From the NCBI GenBank assembly GCA_037481715.1, contig JBBFLD010000013.1:1-64000 (forward strand): a stretch of 64,000 nucleotides of DNA, written 5' to 3'. This stretch comes from Rosettibacter sp037481715 (GTDB taxonomy: Bacteria; Bacteroidota; Ignavibacteria; Ignavibacteriales; Melioribacteraceae). Both the position numbers and the translations under genes were made by a program. Shown piece after piece: positions 28,114 to 36,818 of this stretch (position 1 is the stretch's first letter; the number at the start of each line of letters is the position of its first letter). The notes below the pieces were generated by a model, which saw nothing but the letters and a program-made list of their open reading frames with translations, was not told the origin of the DNA and ran no database searches.

Positions 28114-28770
28114 TCAACTTATTGATTTATATCCAACAGCTTCGGGCATATAAGCGGGGAATTCTTTTTCAATTGGCATATCGAATGTTTCAGCCTTTAC
28201 CATAATTTTTCTTAAATCTGTAATCCCTTTTATTTTTTCAGCAGAAAATTTTATTCTATTTTTTTTGAGCATACGAATTCCCAAAGGTATCATATTAAAA
28301 ATTTTCCAAAAGCCAGTTTTCATAATAAATTTTATAATTAATCTTGGTTCATTGAGCCTGCCATATTTGTAAATACTTTTCATAAATGACTGCGACAGTG
28401 CATAAGTTGGTATACTTGTATTTAAAATTTTCTTTTCCATAGCAGTTCGTTTCAGTGCATAAAGTATATCGGTAACTTTAATTTGCGATGGACATCGTGT
28501 TTGACAAGTATAACATGAAGCGCATATCCAAATAGTTCTGCTTTTTAAAATTGATTCCATATCGCCAGCTCTGAATAATGCAATTAATTTTCTTGGTGTT
28601 ATATCCATTGCATATGAAAGAGGACATGAAGCTGTACACGTACCACACTGAATACAAAGTTTAATTCTTTCACCTTGAGGAATAATTTTTGTGTGATCAA
28701 GGAACGTATTTCTTAATATAGTTTCTCTTTCACTAAGTATACCTGGTAAAATTTCAATTTCTGTAATCAT
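28114..28770 (-). CDS. hdrC: Heterodisulfide reductase subunit C
   Basis: A 218-residue iron-sulfur protein with two [4Fe-4S] ferredoxin motifs: CIQCGTCTASCPLSY (about 38-52) and CASCYTCQTRCPSQI (about 81-95). The region between them (DITPRKLIALFRAGDMESIL) is typical of HdrC. It transfers electrons between HdrA and HdrB. At 218 residues it is slightly longer than the methanogen version, with a C-terminal basic tail. It lies between the ferritin-like gene and hdrB. Confidence 0.9.
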   Translation of the reverse strand: MITEIEILPGILSERETILRNTFLDHTKIIPQGERIKLCIQCGTCTASCPLSYAMDITPRKLIALFRAGDMESILKSRTIWICASCYTCQTRCPSQIKVTDILYALKRTAMEKKILNTSIPTYALSQSFMKSIYKYGRLNEPRLIIKFIMKTGFWKIFNMIPLGIRMLKKNRIKFSAEKIKGITDLRKIMVKAETFDMPIEKEFPAYMPEAVGYKSIS

Positions 28771-28789
28771 TTTTTTCTCTTACAATTTT

Positions 28790-29302
28790 TTATTGTTTTT
28801 CTTTTCTTAAACTATCTTCAACATCCCAGTGTTTTACATCTCCAAAATACTGGGGATATTTTTCAATCATTTCATATTCGGCACTTAAAATCATTTGATG
28901 AGAAAATTCCATATCAGCAAGAAACCTAAACATTCTTTTGCCTGAAAGGTCTTTTACATATTCAGCGCAATCGAGATAAAAATCTCTCGAACGCTTTTCC
29001 TCATCAATTGCTATTTTCAAAACATCTTTAATACTCAACTGTTTTCTTGCTGCAGAAGAATTGACATTTTTAGGCATCTGGCTCTCCGGTAGTTCAAGTG
29101 GTACATCTGGAAACATTTCACTATATTTTTTTTCGAGCAGTACTTGATGTTGTTTTTCTTCTTTTACAAGATTAATGAATCGCTCTTTTAATAAATCATT
29201 TTGCGATAAGTCTGCTAAATCCTGATAAATTTCTTGTGCATCGATTTCACTTCGAATTGCAATGCCAAGTGCTTCTAAGGCTGTAAGATCTTCGGCAATC
29301 AT
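28790..29302 (-). CDS. Ferritin-like (rubrerythrin-type) diiron protein
   Basis: A 170-residue four-helix-bundle protein with two repeated helix pairs. The first is ALGIAIRSEIDAQEIYQDLA and FINLVKEEKQHQVLLE. The second is VLKIAIDEEKRSRDFYLDC and FRFLADMEFSHQMILSAEY. The E...EXXH pattern in each half forms a ferritin-like diiron site. No rubredoxin domain is visible. It may protect the oxygen-sensitive hydrogenase by removing peroxide or oxygen, or act in iron handling; this is inferred only from its position as second gene of the hydrogenase operon. Confidence 0.75.
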   Translation of the reverse strand: MIAEDLTALEALGIAIRSEIDAQEIYQDLADLSQNDLLKERFINLVKEEKQHQVLLEKKYSEMFPDVPLELPESQMPKNVNSSAARKQLSIKDVLKIAIDEEKRSRDFYLDCAEYVKDLSGKRMFRFLADMEFSHQMILSAEYEMIEKYPQYFGDVKHWDVEDSLRKEKQ

Positions 29303-29310
29303 TTTTACTC

Positions 29311-29811
29311 CTAATTGGTTGCAACTTCTGTGCTTTTAAGATTAAATTCTTTTTCAATAAATGAAACTATCTTTTCAGTACAAATATCAATCGCTGTTTT
29401 GATTTCACGGTTAATTTTATATGTGAATACATCTATCTGTTTTGCTTCGATTGCATAAATAAAAATTTCTTTAGGCATTTGTATGTTCATCTTCTTTGCA
29501 AATTCGATGGCTGTACAAAAATTAATGTCGTGATAAGAAACCATTCTAAGTGAATTAATAAAATTTTTATGTGAGAACATGTAAATATGTCCTGCAGGCT
29601 TCATTCCGCTTTTTATTGTATCAATAATTATAGCTGAATTATAATCCTTTATTAAATCAATAATTCTTAGTCCTCCCAGTGAAGTTGTATCTACTTTAAT
29701 TTGAGGAATATTTTGCAGCCTTTTTTTAAGTCTTTCTGCTACTAAAATTCCGGCTCCGTCGTCACCCAAAATTTTATTTCCAAGACCTAAGATTATTAAA
29801 GGCAGTTCCAT
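29311..29811 (-). CDS. [NiFe]-hydrogenase maturation protease
   Basis: A 166-residue endopeptidase of the HyaD/HycI family that removes the C-terminal tail of the large subunit. The N-terminal motif LGNKILGDDGAGILVAE contains the first metal ligand. A second acidic ligand lies in AIIIDTIKSG and a histidine in SYHDINF, matching the three nickel-sensing residues of the family. It is the first gene behind the sigma-54 promoter at 29838-29853. Its likely substrate is MvhA, which keeps a 26-residue tail. Confidence 0.85.
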   Translation of the reverse strand: MELPLIILGLGNKILGDDGAGILVAERLKKRLQNIPQIKVDTTSLGGLRIIDLIKDYNSAIIIDTIKSGMKPAGHIYMFSHKNFINSLRMVSYHDINFCTAIEFAKKMNIQMPKEIFIYAIEAKQIDVFTYKINREIKTAIDICTEKIVSFIEKEFNLKSTEVATN

Positions 29812-29837
29812 GGATTTTCTGATTTTTATAGGTTATT

Positions 29838-29853
29838 GGCAAGTTGAATGCCA
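29838..29853 (-). promoter_or_regulatory. Sigma-54 promoter of the hydrogenase operon
   Basis: The minus strand reads TGGCATTCAACTTGCC. This has the invariant GG and GC of the -24/-12 elements at the required distance (ten bases between them) and the TTGC of the -12 box. It differs from consensus only at two positions after TGGCA. Transcription would start about 15 bases upstream of the protease ATG (29811). Confidence 0.75.
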
Positions 29854-29904
29854 TATTGCAGGAAATATAAAAGAAGTGGTTTTTGTGATATTATAAATTA
29901 GCAG

Positions 29905-29942
29905 ATTAACGGAAAATCGTTAATTACGTGCGGAAGTTCGCA
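29905..29942. promoter_or_regulatory. Possible activator binding sites upstream of the sigma-54 promoter
   Basis: A perfect 7-bp inverted repeat ATTAACG (29905-29911) and CGTTAAT (29918-29924) is followed by a second short one, TGCG (29929-29932) and CGCA (29939-29942). They lie about 55-90 bp upstream of the sigma-54 promoter, the right distance for an enhancer bound by the adjacent activator. Binding is inferred. Confidence 0.5.
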
Positions 29943-29973
29943 GCTTGATTTTGTATGAAAGAAAAATGAAGTA

Positions 29974-30936
29974 TCAGCCGAGATTATACTTTTTTAATTT
30001 ATCTCTGAAAGTGGATAAGCTTAATCCTAATAATCGTGCAGCATGAGTACGGTTTCCATCGGATAGAATTAGTGCTTGCTGTAATAAATGAGATTCAACG
30101 CAGCTCATAACTTCCTCAAAATTCATTCTTCTATTTTCAAAGCAAGAAATGCATTTTTTAAAGAAATTGTCTAACTGTTGTTTTTGTTTTATTTCGTTTG
30201 GAAGATTTTCCAAAGTAATTTTGCCATTTGTAAAGAGAACTATTCGCTGGATAATGTTTTTTAGTTCTCTAACATTCCCGGGCCACGAATAAGATTTAAA
30301 TGCTTCAAGAGCTGATTCAGAAATTTCAATTGGTTTGTTTGGCTCATACAATTTCAGAAAATGGTTTATTAACAAAGGAATATCATCTACTCGTTCACGG
30401 AGCGGAGGGATCTCAATTGGAAAGACATTTATTCTAAAAAATAAATCCATTCTGAATTTTTCTTGTGCTACTAATTTGCTCAAGTCAATTTTTGAAGATG
30501 TTATTAAACGTATATCTAATGGTATAGATGTTTGCCCACCGATTCTTTTAATTTCTCTATTTTCAATTACTCTCAATAATTTAGGTTGTAGTTCTAAAGG
30601 GAAATCGTCAATGTCATCTAAATATATTGTGCCTTTATCAGCAATTTCAAATAATCCTTTTTTATCATAAAGGGAACCTGTAAACGATCCTTTTTCGTAT
30701 CCAAATAATTCGCTTTCTATTAAATTTGGAGGCAAAGTCGAAAGAGAAACTTTAACTAAGGGATAGTGACTGCGGTTGCTTTTTTTATGAATATATTCTG
30801 CAAATAATTCTTTCCCTACACCTGTTTCACCAATCAACAGGATTGAGCAATCAGTATTTGCAATCTTATCGATCTTTTCTATTATCTCAAGAATCGTCTT
30901 GTTCTGTCCTACTATTATGTTATTTCCATTTTCCAT
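29974..30936 (-). CDS. Sigma-54-dependent activator without sensor domain
   Basis: A 320-residue bacterial enhancer-binding protein consisting of only the AAA+ core and a C-terminal Fis-type helix-turn-helix. It has Walker A GETGVGKE (about 38-45), a contact loop reading GSFTGS rather than GAFTGA (about 81-86), Walker B TIYLDDID, and an arginine-finger region. The HTH is THAARLLGLSLSTFRDKL at the C-terminus. The protein starts almost directly with the AAA+ domain. It lies 10 bp after hypE and immediately upstream of the hydrogenase sigma-54 promoter, so it very probably activates that operon. Confidence 0.88.
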   Translation of the reverse strand: MENGNNIIVGQNKTILEIIEKIDKIANTDCSILLIGETGVGKELFAEYIHKKSNRSHYPLVKVSLSTLPPNLIESELFGYEKGSFTGSLYDKKGLFEIADKGTIYLDDIDDFPLELQPKLLRVIENREIKRIGGQTSIPLDIRLITSSKIDLSKLVAQEKFRMDLFFRINVFPIEIPPLRERVDDIPLLINHFLKLYEPNKPIEISESALEAFKSYSWPGNVRELKNIIQRIVLFTNGKITLENLPNEIKQKQQLDNFFKKCISCFENRRMNFEEVMSCVESHLLQQALILSDGNRTHAARLLGLSLSTFRDKLKKYNLG

Positions 30937-30946
30937 TTTATTATCA

Positions 30947-32002
30947 TCAACAAATTCTTGGCAATTGTTCTCCTGAAATCATGTCTACAATTCGAGTTGT
31001 TCCGATAATTGTTTTCATAAAAACTAAATTTGAATTGTCTTCAATAATTTCACCAATAATTTGTGCATTTTGTCCGAGTGGGTCCTGCCGCATTGTTTGC
31101 AAAACTGAATCAGCATCATCAGGATCTACTATAACGACAATTTTTCCTTCGTTTGCTATATAAAGCGGATCCAATCCAAGTAATTCACATATGCTTCTTA
31201 CTTCTTCTTTTACTGGAATTTTATCTTCATAAATTAACATGCTAACCGAGGCAGTTTGAGCAATTTCATTCAAACAGCTGGATAGACCGCCTCTCGTTGG
31301 GTCGCGCATCATATGAATGTTTTTACTTACACTAAGAATTTTTTCTACTAAATGATTTAATGGAGAAGTATCGCTTTCGATATCCGTTTCTATTTCAAAA
31401 TTATTTCTTGATGTTAAGATTGCAATTCCATGTTCGGCTATGCCGCCGCTTAAAATTATTTTGTCTCCAACTTTGCATTTTGCCGGACTTATATCAATTC
31501 CGTTTTCAATTATTCCAATTCCCGATGTATTGATAAAAATTTTATCGCAGCTTCCTTTTTCAACTACTTTTGTGTCACCAGTTATAATTTTTACATTTGC
31601 TTTTTCTGTAGCAGATTTAATAGATAAAAGTATTTTTTGAAAATCTTTTATCGGAAAACCTTCTTCAATAATAAAAGAAAGTGAAATGAATAATGGTTTG
31701 GCACCAGCAACAGATAAATCATTTATAGTTCCGTTAATTGCAAGTTTACCAATATCCCCGCCGGGGAAGAAGATAGGGCTTACAACAAATGAATCTGTAG
31801 TAAAAGCAAATTTTGATTTTGATATTTCAAAAATTCCACTGTCGTGCCTTTGAGATAAAATATTGTTATCAAACATCGGATAAATGAATTGCTCTAATAA
31901 CTTTTTGCTGTAAGTTCCCCCTCCGCCATGAGCCATCAGAATTTTATCGTATTCATTGCTTTGAACAGGACAGCTGAAGTTAATATTTAATTTGTCGTTC
32001 AT
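30947..32002 (-). CDS. hypE: Hydrogenase maturation protein HypE
   Basis: A 351-residue enzyme that dehydrates the carbamoyl group on its C-terminal cysteine to the thiocyanate used to make cyanide ligands. The N-terminal HGGGG motif, a PurM-like ATP-binding core (FTTDSFVVSPIFFPGGDIG) and the C-terminal tail ending PRIC are all present. It overlaps the 3' end of hypD by 23 bp. Confidence 0.95.
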   Translation of the reverse strand: MNDKLNINFSCPVQSNEYDKILMAHGGGGTYSKKLLEQFIYPMFDNNILSQRHDSGIFEISKSKFAFTTDSFVVSPIFFPGGDIGKLAINGTINDLSVAGAKPLFISLSFIIEEGFPIKDFQKILLSIKSATEKANVKIITGDTKVVEKGSCDKIFINTSGIGIIENGIDISPAKCKVGDKIILSGGIAEHGIAILTSRNNFEIETDIESDTSPLNHLVEKILSVSKNIHMMRDPTRGGLSSCLNEIAQTASVSMLIYEDKIPVKEEVRSICELLGLDPLYIANEGKIVVIVDPDDADSVLQTMRQDPLGQNAQIIGEIIEDNSNLVFMKTIIGTTRIVDMISGEQLPRIC

Positions 32003-33104
32003 CTTTGTTTATAAATTTGTTAATTGAATAATATCGATAATAAGCCGAGCAGGCTCCTTCTGATGAAACCATAGGCGCGCCCAATGGATTATCAGGATTA
32101 CAATTTTTATTGAATTGACTGCATTCATATGGCTTTTTAATACCCTGAAGTATTAACCCTGCAATGCAATCATTTTCTTGATGCGACTGAACTGAATTTA
32201 TAGAAAATATTTTTTCTGCATCATAGTCTGAATATTCTTTCTTTAATTTTAATCCGCTGTTTTTAATCAAACCAATTCCCCGCCAATTACAATCTGTAAC
32301 TTCAAATACTTCGTACGTAATTTTTTGTGCATTTAAATTTCCATTCTCTTTAACTGCACGGCTGTATTGATTTTCTACTTCATATCTGCCTTCTTCTAAT
32401 TGTCTGGTTGCCATAAGAATTCCTAAAAGAATATCATTGGGTTCAAATCCAGTAACAACAATAGGAACTTTATATTTTTTTGCGATTGGTAAATATTCCT
32501 TATAACCCATCACAGTGCAGACATGACCAGCTGCAAGAATTGCATTAATTTTTGTTAATTGAGATTGAAGCAGCAATTCAATTGCCGGCGGAACTAATAC
32601 ATGTGCACAAAGAATAGAGTAATTTTTTAATCCAAGTCTTTTTGCTTCCACAATTGAACTTGCAGTAGCTGGCGCAGTTGTTTCAAAACCGATTGCAAAA
32701 AAGACAATTTTTTTATCTGGATTTTCTTGAGCAAGTCTTACTGATTCAATCGGTGAATAAACTGTTCTTATATTTGCACCTAAAGCTTTGGCATATAAAA
32801 GATTATATTTTGAACCTGGAACTCGAAGCATATCACCGTATGATGTTAAAATTACATTATCATTAAATGCAATGGTGATTGCTTTATCTATAAAATCAGT
32901 CGATGTAACACAAACCGGGCAGCCCGGACCATGAATTAAAGTAATTTGCTGCGGCAAAAGTTCTTCGAGTTTGTACTTTAATATTGTATGTGTTTGACCG
33001 CCGCAAATTTCCATTATTTGCCATCGATGCTTTGTAATTCTTTTTATTTCATTTGTTATTTTTTCCGCATCCTTTGCATTTCGATATTCATCAATGAACT
33101 TCAT
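31980..33104 (-). CDS. hypD: Hydrogenase maturation protein HypD
   Basis: The 374-residue iron-sulfur scaffold on which Fe(CN)2CO is built. It has the motifs CGGQTHTI, HGPGCPVCV and FAIGFETTAPAT, and the C-terminal cysteine cluster (CSQFNKNCNPDNPLGAPMV, then ACSAYYRY). HypD binds one [4Fe-4S] cluster and works with HypC and HypE. It overlaps both hypC (by 4 bp) and hypE. Confidence 0.95.
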   Translation of the reverse strand: MKFIDEYRNAKDAEKITNEIKRITKHRWQIMEICGGQTHTILKYKLEELLPQQITLIHGPGCPVCVTSTDFIDKAITIAFNDNVILTSYGDMLRVPGSKYNLLYAKALGANIRTVYSPIESVRLAQENPDKKIVFFAIGFETTAPATASSIVEAKRLGLKNYSILCAHVLVPPAIELLLQSQLTKINAILAAGHVCTVMGYKEYLPIAKKYKVPIVVTGFEPNDILLGILMATRQLEEGRYEVENQYSRAVKENGNLNAQKITYEVFEVTDCNWRGIGLIKNSGLKLKKEYSDYDAEKIFSINSVQSHQENDCIAGLILQGIKKPYECSQFNKNCNPDNPLGAPMVSSEGACSAYYRYYSINKFINKDERQIKY

Positions 33105-33337
33105 CTTTGATTATCTTCTATATTTTTTATCATTATTAAAATTTCTTCTGCTTCTTTTTCGTCTATTTTATTTAATGCATAACCAACATGTACTAAAACA
33201 TATTCACCAACTTTAATATCCGGTATCCAATCTATACATACCTCTCGTATTGAGCCTCCAAAATCAACTTTTGCAGTTTTATAAAAAGGGTTAGAAGAAT
33301 CAATAGAAATTATTTTACCTGGAATTGCTAAGCACAT
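33101..33337 (-). CDS. hypC: Hydrogenase maturation chaperone HypC
   Basis: A small OB-fold chaperone that carries the iron centre between HypD and the large subunit. The conserved N-terminus MCLAIPGKI places the functional cysteine at position 2. The start at 33337 is therefore chosen over an upstream ATG (33346), which would add three residues. It overlaps the last codons of hypF. Confidence 0.93.
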   Translation of the reverse strand: MCLAIPGKIISIDSSNPFYKTAKVDFGGSIREVCIDWIPDIKVGEYVLVHVGYALNKIDEKEAEEILIMIKNIEDNQR

Positions 33338-35660
33338 AGTTTGCAACTCCTTTTAAATTTTCATATGAAATTGCATCAGTTGATATCTCCCCTTTAGTAA
33401 ATAAATAAGCTGCTATTTGACCGGCAGAAATTCCTCCGTCGTTGGGAGGAATTTTTTGGTGACAATATACTTTTATATTATTTTCATTAAGCAATGCTGT
33501 TGTTTTTTCTGTTAACAATTTATTCTGAAAACAACCGCCGCTTAGTAAAATTTTTGATGATTTTGTAATCTTTGCAACACTTAAAATTATATACGATAGA
33601 GTATTATGAAATTTTCCGGCAATAATAGAACGGTGTAAATGCTTTTTTATATCTTTAAGGATTTCTATAAAAATTGGTTTCCAGTCGACTATAATTTTAT
33701 CTTTATAATAAATAGAATAATTGTAATAATCTTCTGTATTCTCATCTGCAATATATTCAAGCATCATCGCTGCCTGTCCTTCGTAGGTAGAAAAGTGACA
33801 GACATTCAGCAAAGAAGAAATTGAATCGAATAACCTGCCGACACTCGATGTTAATGGTGAATTAATTTTATTTAAAATTGATTGCTGTATAATTTTTAAT
33901 TCGTTCTGCGAAAAAGAATTTTTTAAGATGTCGAATGCTGCCTTGCTTAATTTATAATTGAACATTTCAAGAAGAATTCCTGCAAGGCATCTGCGAGGTT
34001 CACGAATGGCAAGTTCGCCACCGGGCAATGGAAAAGTTTTAAATTGTCCTATATGATTTACAGTTTGTTCGCTAGTAAGGAAAAATTCTCCGCCCCAAAT
34101 ATTTCCATCTAAGCCATAACCAGTTCCATCCCAGCTTACACCTAATGCTTCCCCCTCAACTTCATTTTCAAGTCGACACGCTGCAATATGAGCATAATGA
34201 TGTTGAATCCGAATAACATTATTGCTTAATGAATTGGCATGTTTTGTTGAGATATATTCAGGATGCAAATCGCATAATATTAATGGCGATGATAATTTAT
34301 TTAATTTCGATAAGTCATTGATTGTATTAACAAATGCTTTGTAGGATTCTTTCGTTGTTAAGTCTCCGATATGTTGACTGATGATAATGTAGTCTTTCTT
34401 TCTTAAGGCAATAGTATTTTTAATATGTGAACCCAGTGCTAATATATCTTGATCAATTAAATTATTTTTCCGTAAAATAATCGGGAATGGAGCATACCCG
34501 CGCGCTCTTCTTAATATCACCTGTCTATTATTTATTATTCTTACAATGGAATCGTCAACGTGTCTTACTATTGGTCTGTTATGGACTACAAAATAGTCTG
34601 CGATGTTTTTCAGTCTGACAAATGCATCATCTTCATTAATACAAATTGGTTCTTCCGATAAATTTCCACTTGTAGCTACAATTGGTCTTTGAAGTTTGTT
34701 CATCAACAAATGATGAAGAGGCGAATAAGGCAGCATAATACCAAGGTAAGGATTGTAAGGAGCGCATTCTTCAGAGATAATGTTATGTTTATTATTTCTT
34801 TTTTTTAATAAAACTATAGGACTTTCATTTGACAGCAGAGCTCTTTTCTCTAAAGAAGATACATAACAAATATCTTCTACAGTTTCGATATCAGGGAACA
34901 TAAGAGCAAAGGGTTTCTCACTGCGATGCTTTCGACAACGCAGTTTTTTAATTGCTTCTGAATTTGATGCATCAACTATTAATTGATAACCACCAATTCC
35001 TTTTAGGGCTATAATCATTCCTTCCTGAATTAATTCAACTGCATAATCGATTACACCATTCTGAGAAATTAAACATTGCCCGTTATTATTCCATAATTGA
35101 ATTTGCGGTCCACACTTTGGACATGCAATAGGCTGAGCATGAAATCTTCGATTTGACGGGTCTTCATATTCTTTCCTGCATTCACTGCACATATTAAAAA
35201 TTTTCATTGATGTATTTGGTCTATCATACGGTAGAGATTCTATTATTGAATAACGAGGTCCGCAGTTTGTGCAATTTATAAATGGGTATAAATACCTGCG
35301 ATTAGTTTTATCATACATTTCTTTTAAGCAGTCATTACAAACAGCAATATCGGGAGGGATAATAGTAAGTTGTTCACCTTCAATCTGGCTGTTGATTATT
35401 TGAAAATCTGAGTACCCAATTGTATCTAATACAGAATATTCAAGCCCTGATATGAATGCAATTTTTGGTTTTTCAGTTTCGATGGTTAATAAAAATTCCT
35501 GAATAGAACTTTCTTCTCCTTCAACTTCAACAAGCACTCCCCCCAGTGTATTGCAGACATAACCACATAAGTTAAATTTCGAGGCAAATCTGTAAATAAA
35601 AGGTCTAAATCCAACACCTTGAACATTGCCTCTTATTTCGATTTTATAGCGTGCTTTCAT
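33315..35660 (-). CDS. hypF: Carbamoyltransferase HypF
   Basis: The 781-residue protein makes the carbamoyl group that becomes cyanide ligands. Domains in order: an acylphosphatase-like domain with GNVQGVGFRPFIYR; two zinc fingers (CNDCLKEMYD...CTNCGP and CSECRKEYED...CPKCGP); a YrdC-like domain (KGIGGYQLIVDAS); and a Kae1-like domain (HHYAHIAACRLEN, VSWDGTGYGLDGNIWGGEF). It is slightly longer than E. coli HypF (750). It overlaps hypB by 4 bp and hypC at the other end. Confidence 0.95.
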   Translation of the reverse strand: MKARYKIEIRGNVQGVGFRPFIYRFASKFNLCGYVCNTLGGVLVEVEGEESSIQEFLLTIETEKPKIAFISGLEYSVLDTIGYSDFQIINSQIEGEQLTIIPPDIAVCNDCLKEMYDKTNRRYLYPFINCTNCGPRYSIIESLPYDRPNTSMKIFNMCSECRKEYEDPSNRRFHAQPIACPKCGPQIQLWNNNGQCLISQNGVIDYAVELIQEGMIIALKGIGGYQLIVDASNSEAIKKLRCRKHRSEKPFALMFPDIETVEDICYVSSLEKRALLSNESPIVLLKKRNNKHNIISEECAPYNPYLGIMLPYSPLHHLLMNKLQRPIVATSGNLSEEPICINEDDAFVRLKNIADYFVVHNRPIVRHVDDSIVRIINNRQVILRRARGYAPFPIILRKNNLIDQDILALGSHIKNTIALRKKDYIIISQHIGDLTTKESYKAFVNTINDLSKLNKLSSPLILCDLHPEYISTKHANSLSNNVIRIQHHYAHIAACRLENEVEGEALGVSWDGTGYGLDGNIWGGEFFLTSEQTVNHIGQFKTFPLPGGELAIREPRRCLAGILLEMFNYKLSKAAFDILKNSFSQNELKIIQQSILNKINSPLTSSVGRLFDSISSLLNVCHFSTYEGQAAMMLEYIADENTEDYYNYSIYYKDKIIVDWKPIFIEILKDIKKHLHRSIIAGKFHNTLSYIILSVAKITKSSKILLSGGCFQNKLLTEKTTALLNENNIKVYCHQKIPPNDGGISAGQIAAYLFTKGEISTDAISYENLKGVANYVLSNSR

Positions 35661-36310
35661 CGACTATTTATATAATCAAGCAACCATTCACATAATTTGT
35701 CGATACCTATATTTTTTGTACAGGAAGTCTCAAATATTTTTAAGTTGGGATTAATTTTCAGTGCGTTGTTCTTGAGTATTTCTATTGAAGAATTTAAATA
35801 AGGAATTAAATCTACTTTATTGATTATCATTGCATCAGCCTTACGAAAAGCCATTGGATACTTTAATGGTTTATCGTCGCCTTCAGTTGTGCTGACAATT
35901 ACAATCTTTATATTTTCTCCAAGATCAAAGGTAGCTGGACAAACAAGATTTCCCACATTTTCTATAAATAATAAATTGATTTGTTTATTATTTAACTGTG
36001 AAAAGGCATCTCGTATCAATATAGCATCGAGATGACAAGCACCATTTGTTATTATTTGTGCTACAGGAATTCCATATTTTTCAATTCTCTCTGCATCAAT
36101 TTTTGTTTGAATGTCTCCTTCAATCACTCCTAAATTAACTTTATTTTTTAGCGATTCTATTATTTTTTCTAAAATGCTTGTTTTACCCGAGCCAGGAGAG
36201 CTTAGCAAATTTATTGCAAATATATTTTTCTCCTTAAAATTATTTCTATTGAATTCAGCAACAGCATCATTTTTTTCGAGAATTTTTCTTTCGATTGTTA
36301 TTATACTCAT
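35657..36310 (-). CDS. hypB: Nickel-insertion GTPase HypB
   Basis: A 217-residue SIMIBI GTPase that helps insert nickel. It has a P-loop (LLSSPGSGKTSILEK), the nickel-site cysteine-histidine NGACHLDA, FIENVGNLVCPA and the guanine-specificity NKVD. The N-terminal histidine-rich stretch of some HypBs is missing, so nickel storage is not expected. Start and stop overlap hypA and hypF by ATGA. Confidence 0.94.
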   Translation of the reverse strand: MSIITIERKILEKNDAVAEFNRNNFKEKNIFAINLLSSPGSGKTSILEKIIESLKNKVNLGVIEGDIQTKIDAERIEKYGIPVAQIITNGACHLDAILIRDAFSQLNNKQINLLFIENVGNLVCPATFDLGENIKIVIVSTTEGDDKPLKYPMAFRKADAMIINKVDLIPYLNSSIEILKNNALKINPNLKIFETSCTKNIGIDKLCEWLLDYINSR

Positions 36311-36669
36311 TTTGCTTCCTCCTGTGATTCTTCTATTTCCAGCTCTTCAATATCAAGCTCGTTGCCGCATTTTATTTCAACATTGAAAGAATTGCAGTTC
36401 GGACAATAAATTAAATCATCTGTAATTTCATTTTCCATTAAACAATCATTGCATTTTACTACAACTGGAACAATCTGTATTTTAAGCGCTGCATTTTTCA
36501 ATGGTGTATTTTCTGATAGTAATTCAAAACAAAAATTTAGTGAGTCTACAAAGACATTACTCATTTTGCCAATTTTAAGTTTTACAGCTTTAACAGAAAT
36601 ATTTTTATAAGGTGGAAGATATTGCGCTGATATATTGATTATTTCTTGCGCAATGCTTAGTTCATGCAT
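36307..36669 (-). CDS. hypA: Nickel metallochaperone HypA
   Basis: A 120-residue nickel chaperone. It begins MHELSIAQEI, where His2 is the nickel ligand, and has a zinc site of two CXXC motifs (KCNDC, CPNC). It ends with an acidic tail rich in E (ELDIEELEIEESQEE). It is the first gene of the hypABFCDE-regulator operon and is divergent from the 36819 permease gene. Confidence 0.93.
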   Translation of the reverse strand: MHELSIAQEIINISAQYLPPYKNISVKAVKLKIGKMSNVFVDSLNFCFELLSENTPLKNAALKIQIVPVVVKCNDCLMENEITDDLIYCPNCNSFNVEIKCGNELDIEELEIEESQEEAK

Positions 36670-36818
36670 TGTAATTGCACTTTTATTTTTTATTTTCGCT
36701 TAGAATAGGTAACAATTCTTGCATCAATATATGAATTTTAAATCAAAGATAATATTGTATTATTTAGTATAAAGATAATTATAAACGACTAATTGTATCA
36801 TTATAACATGGGGTAATA

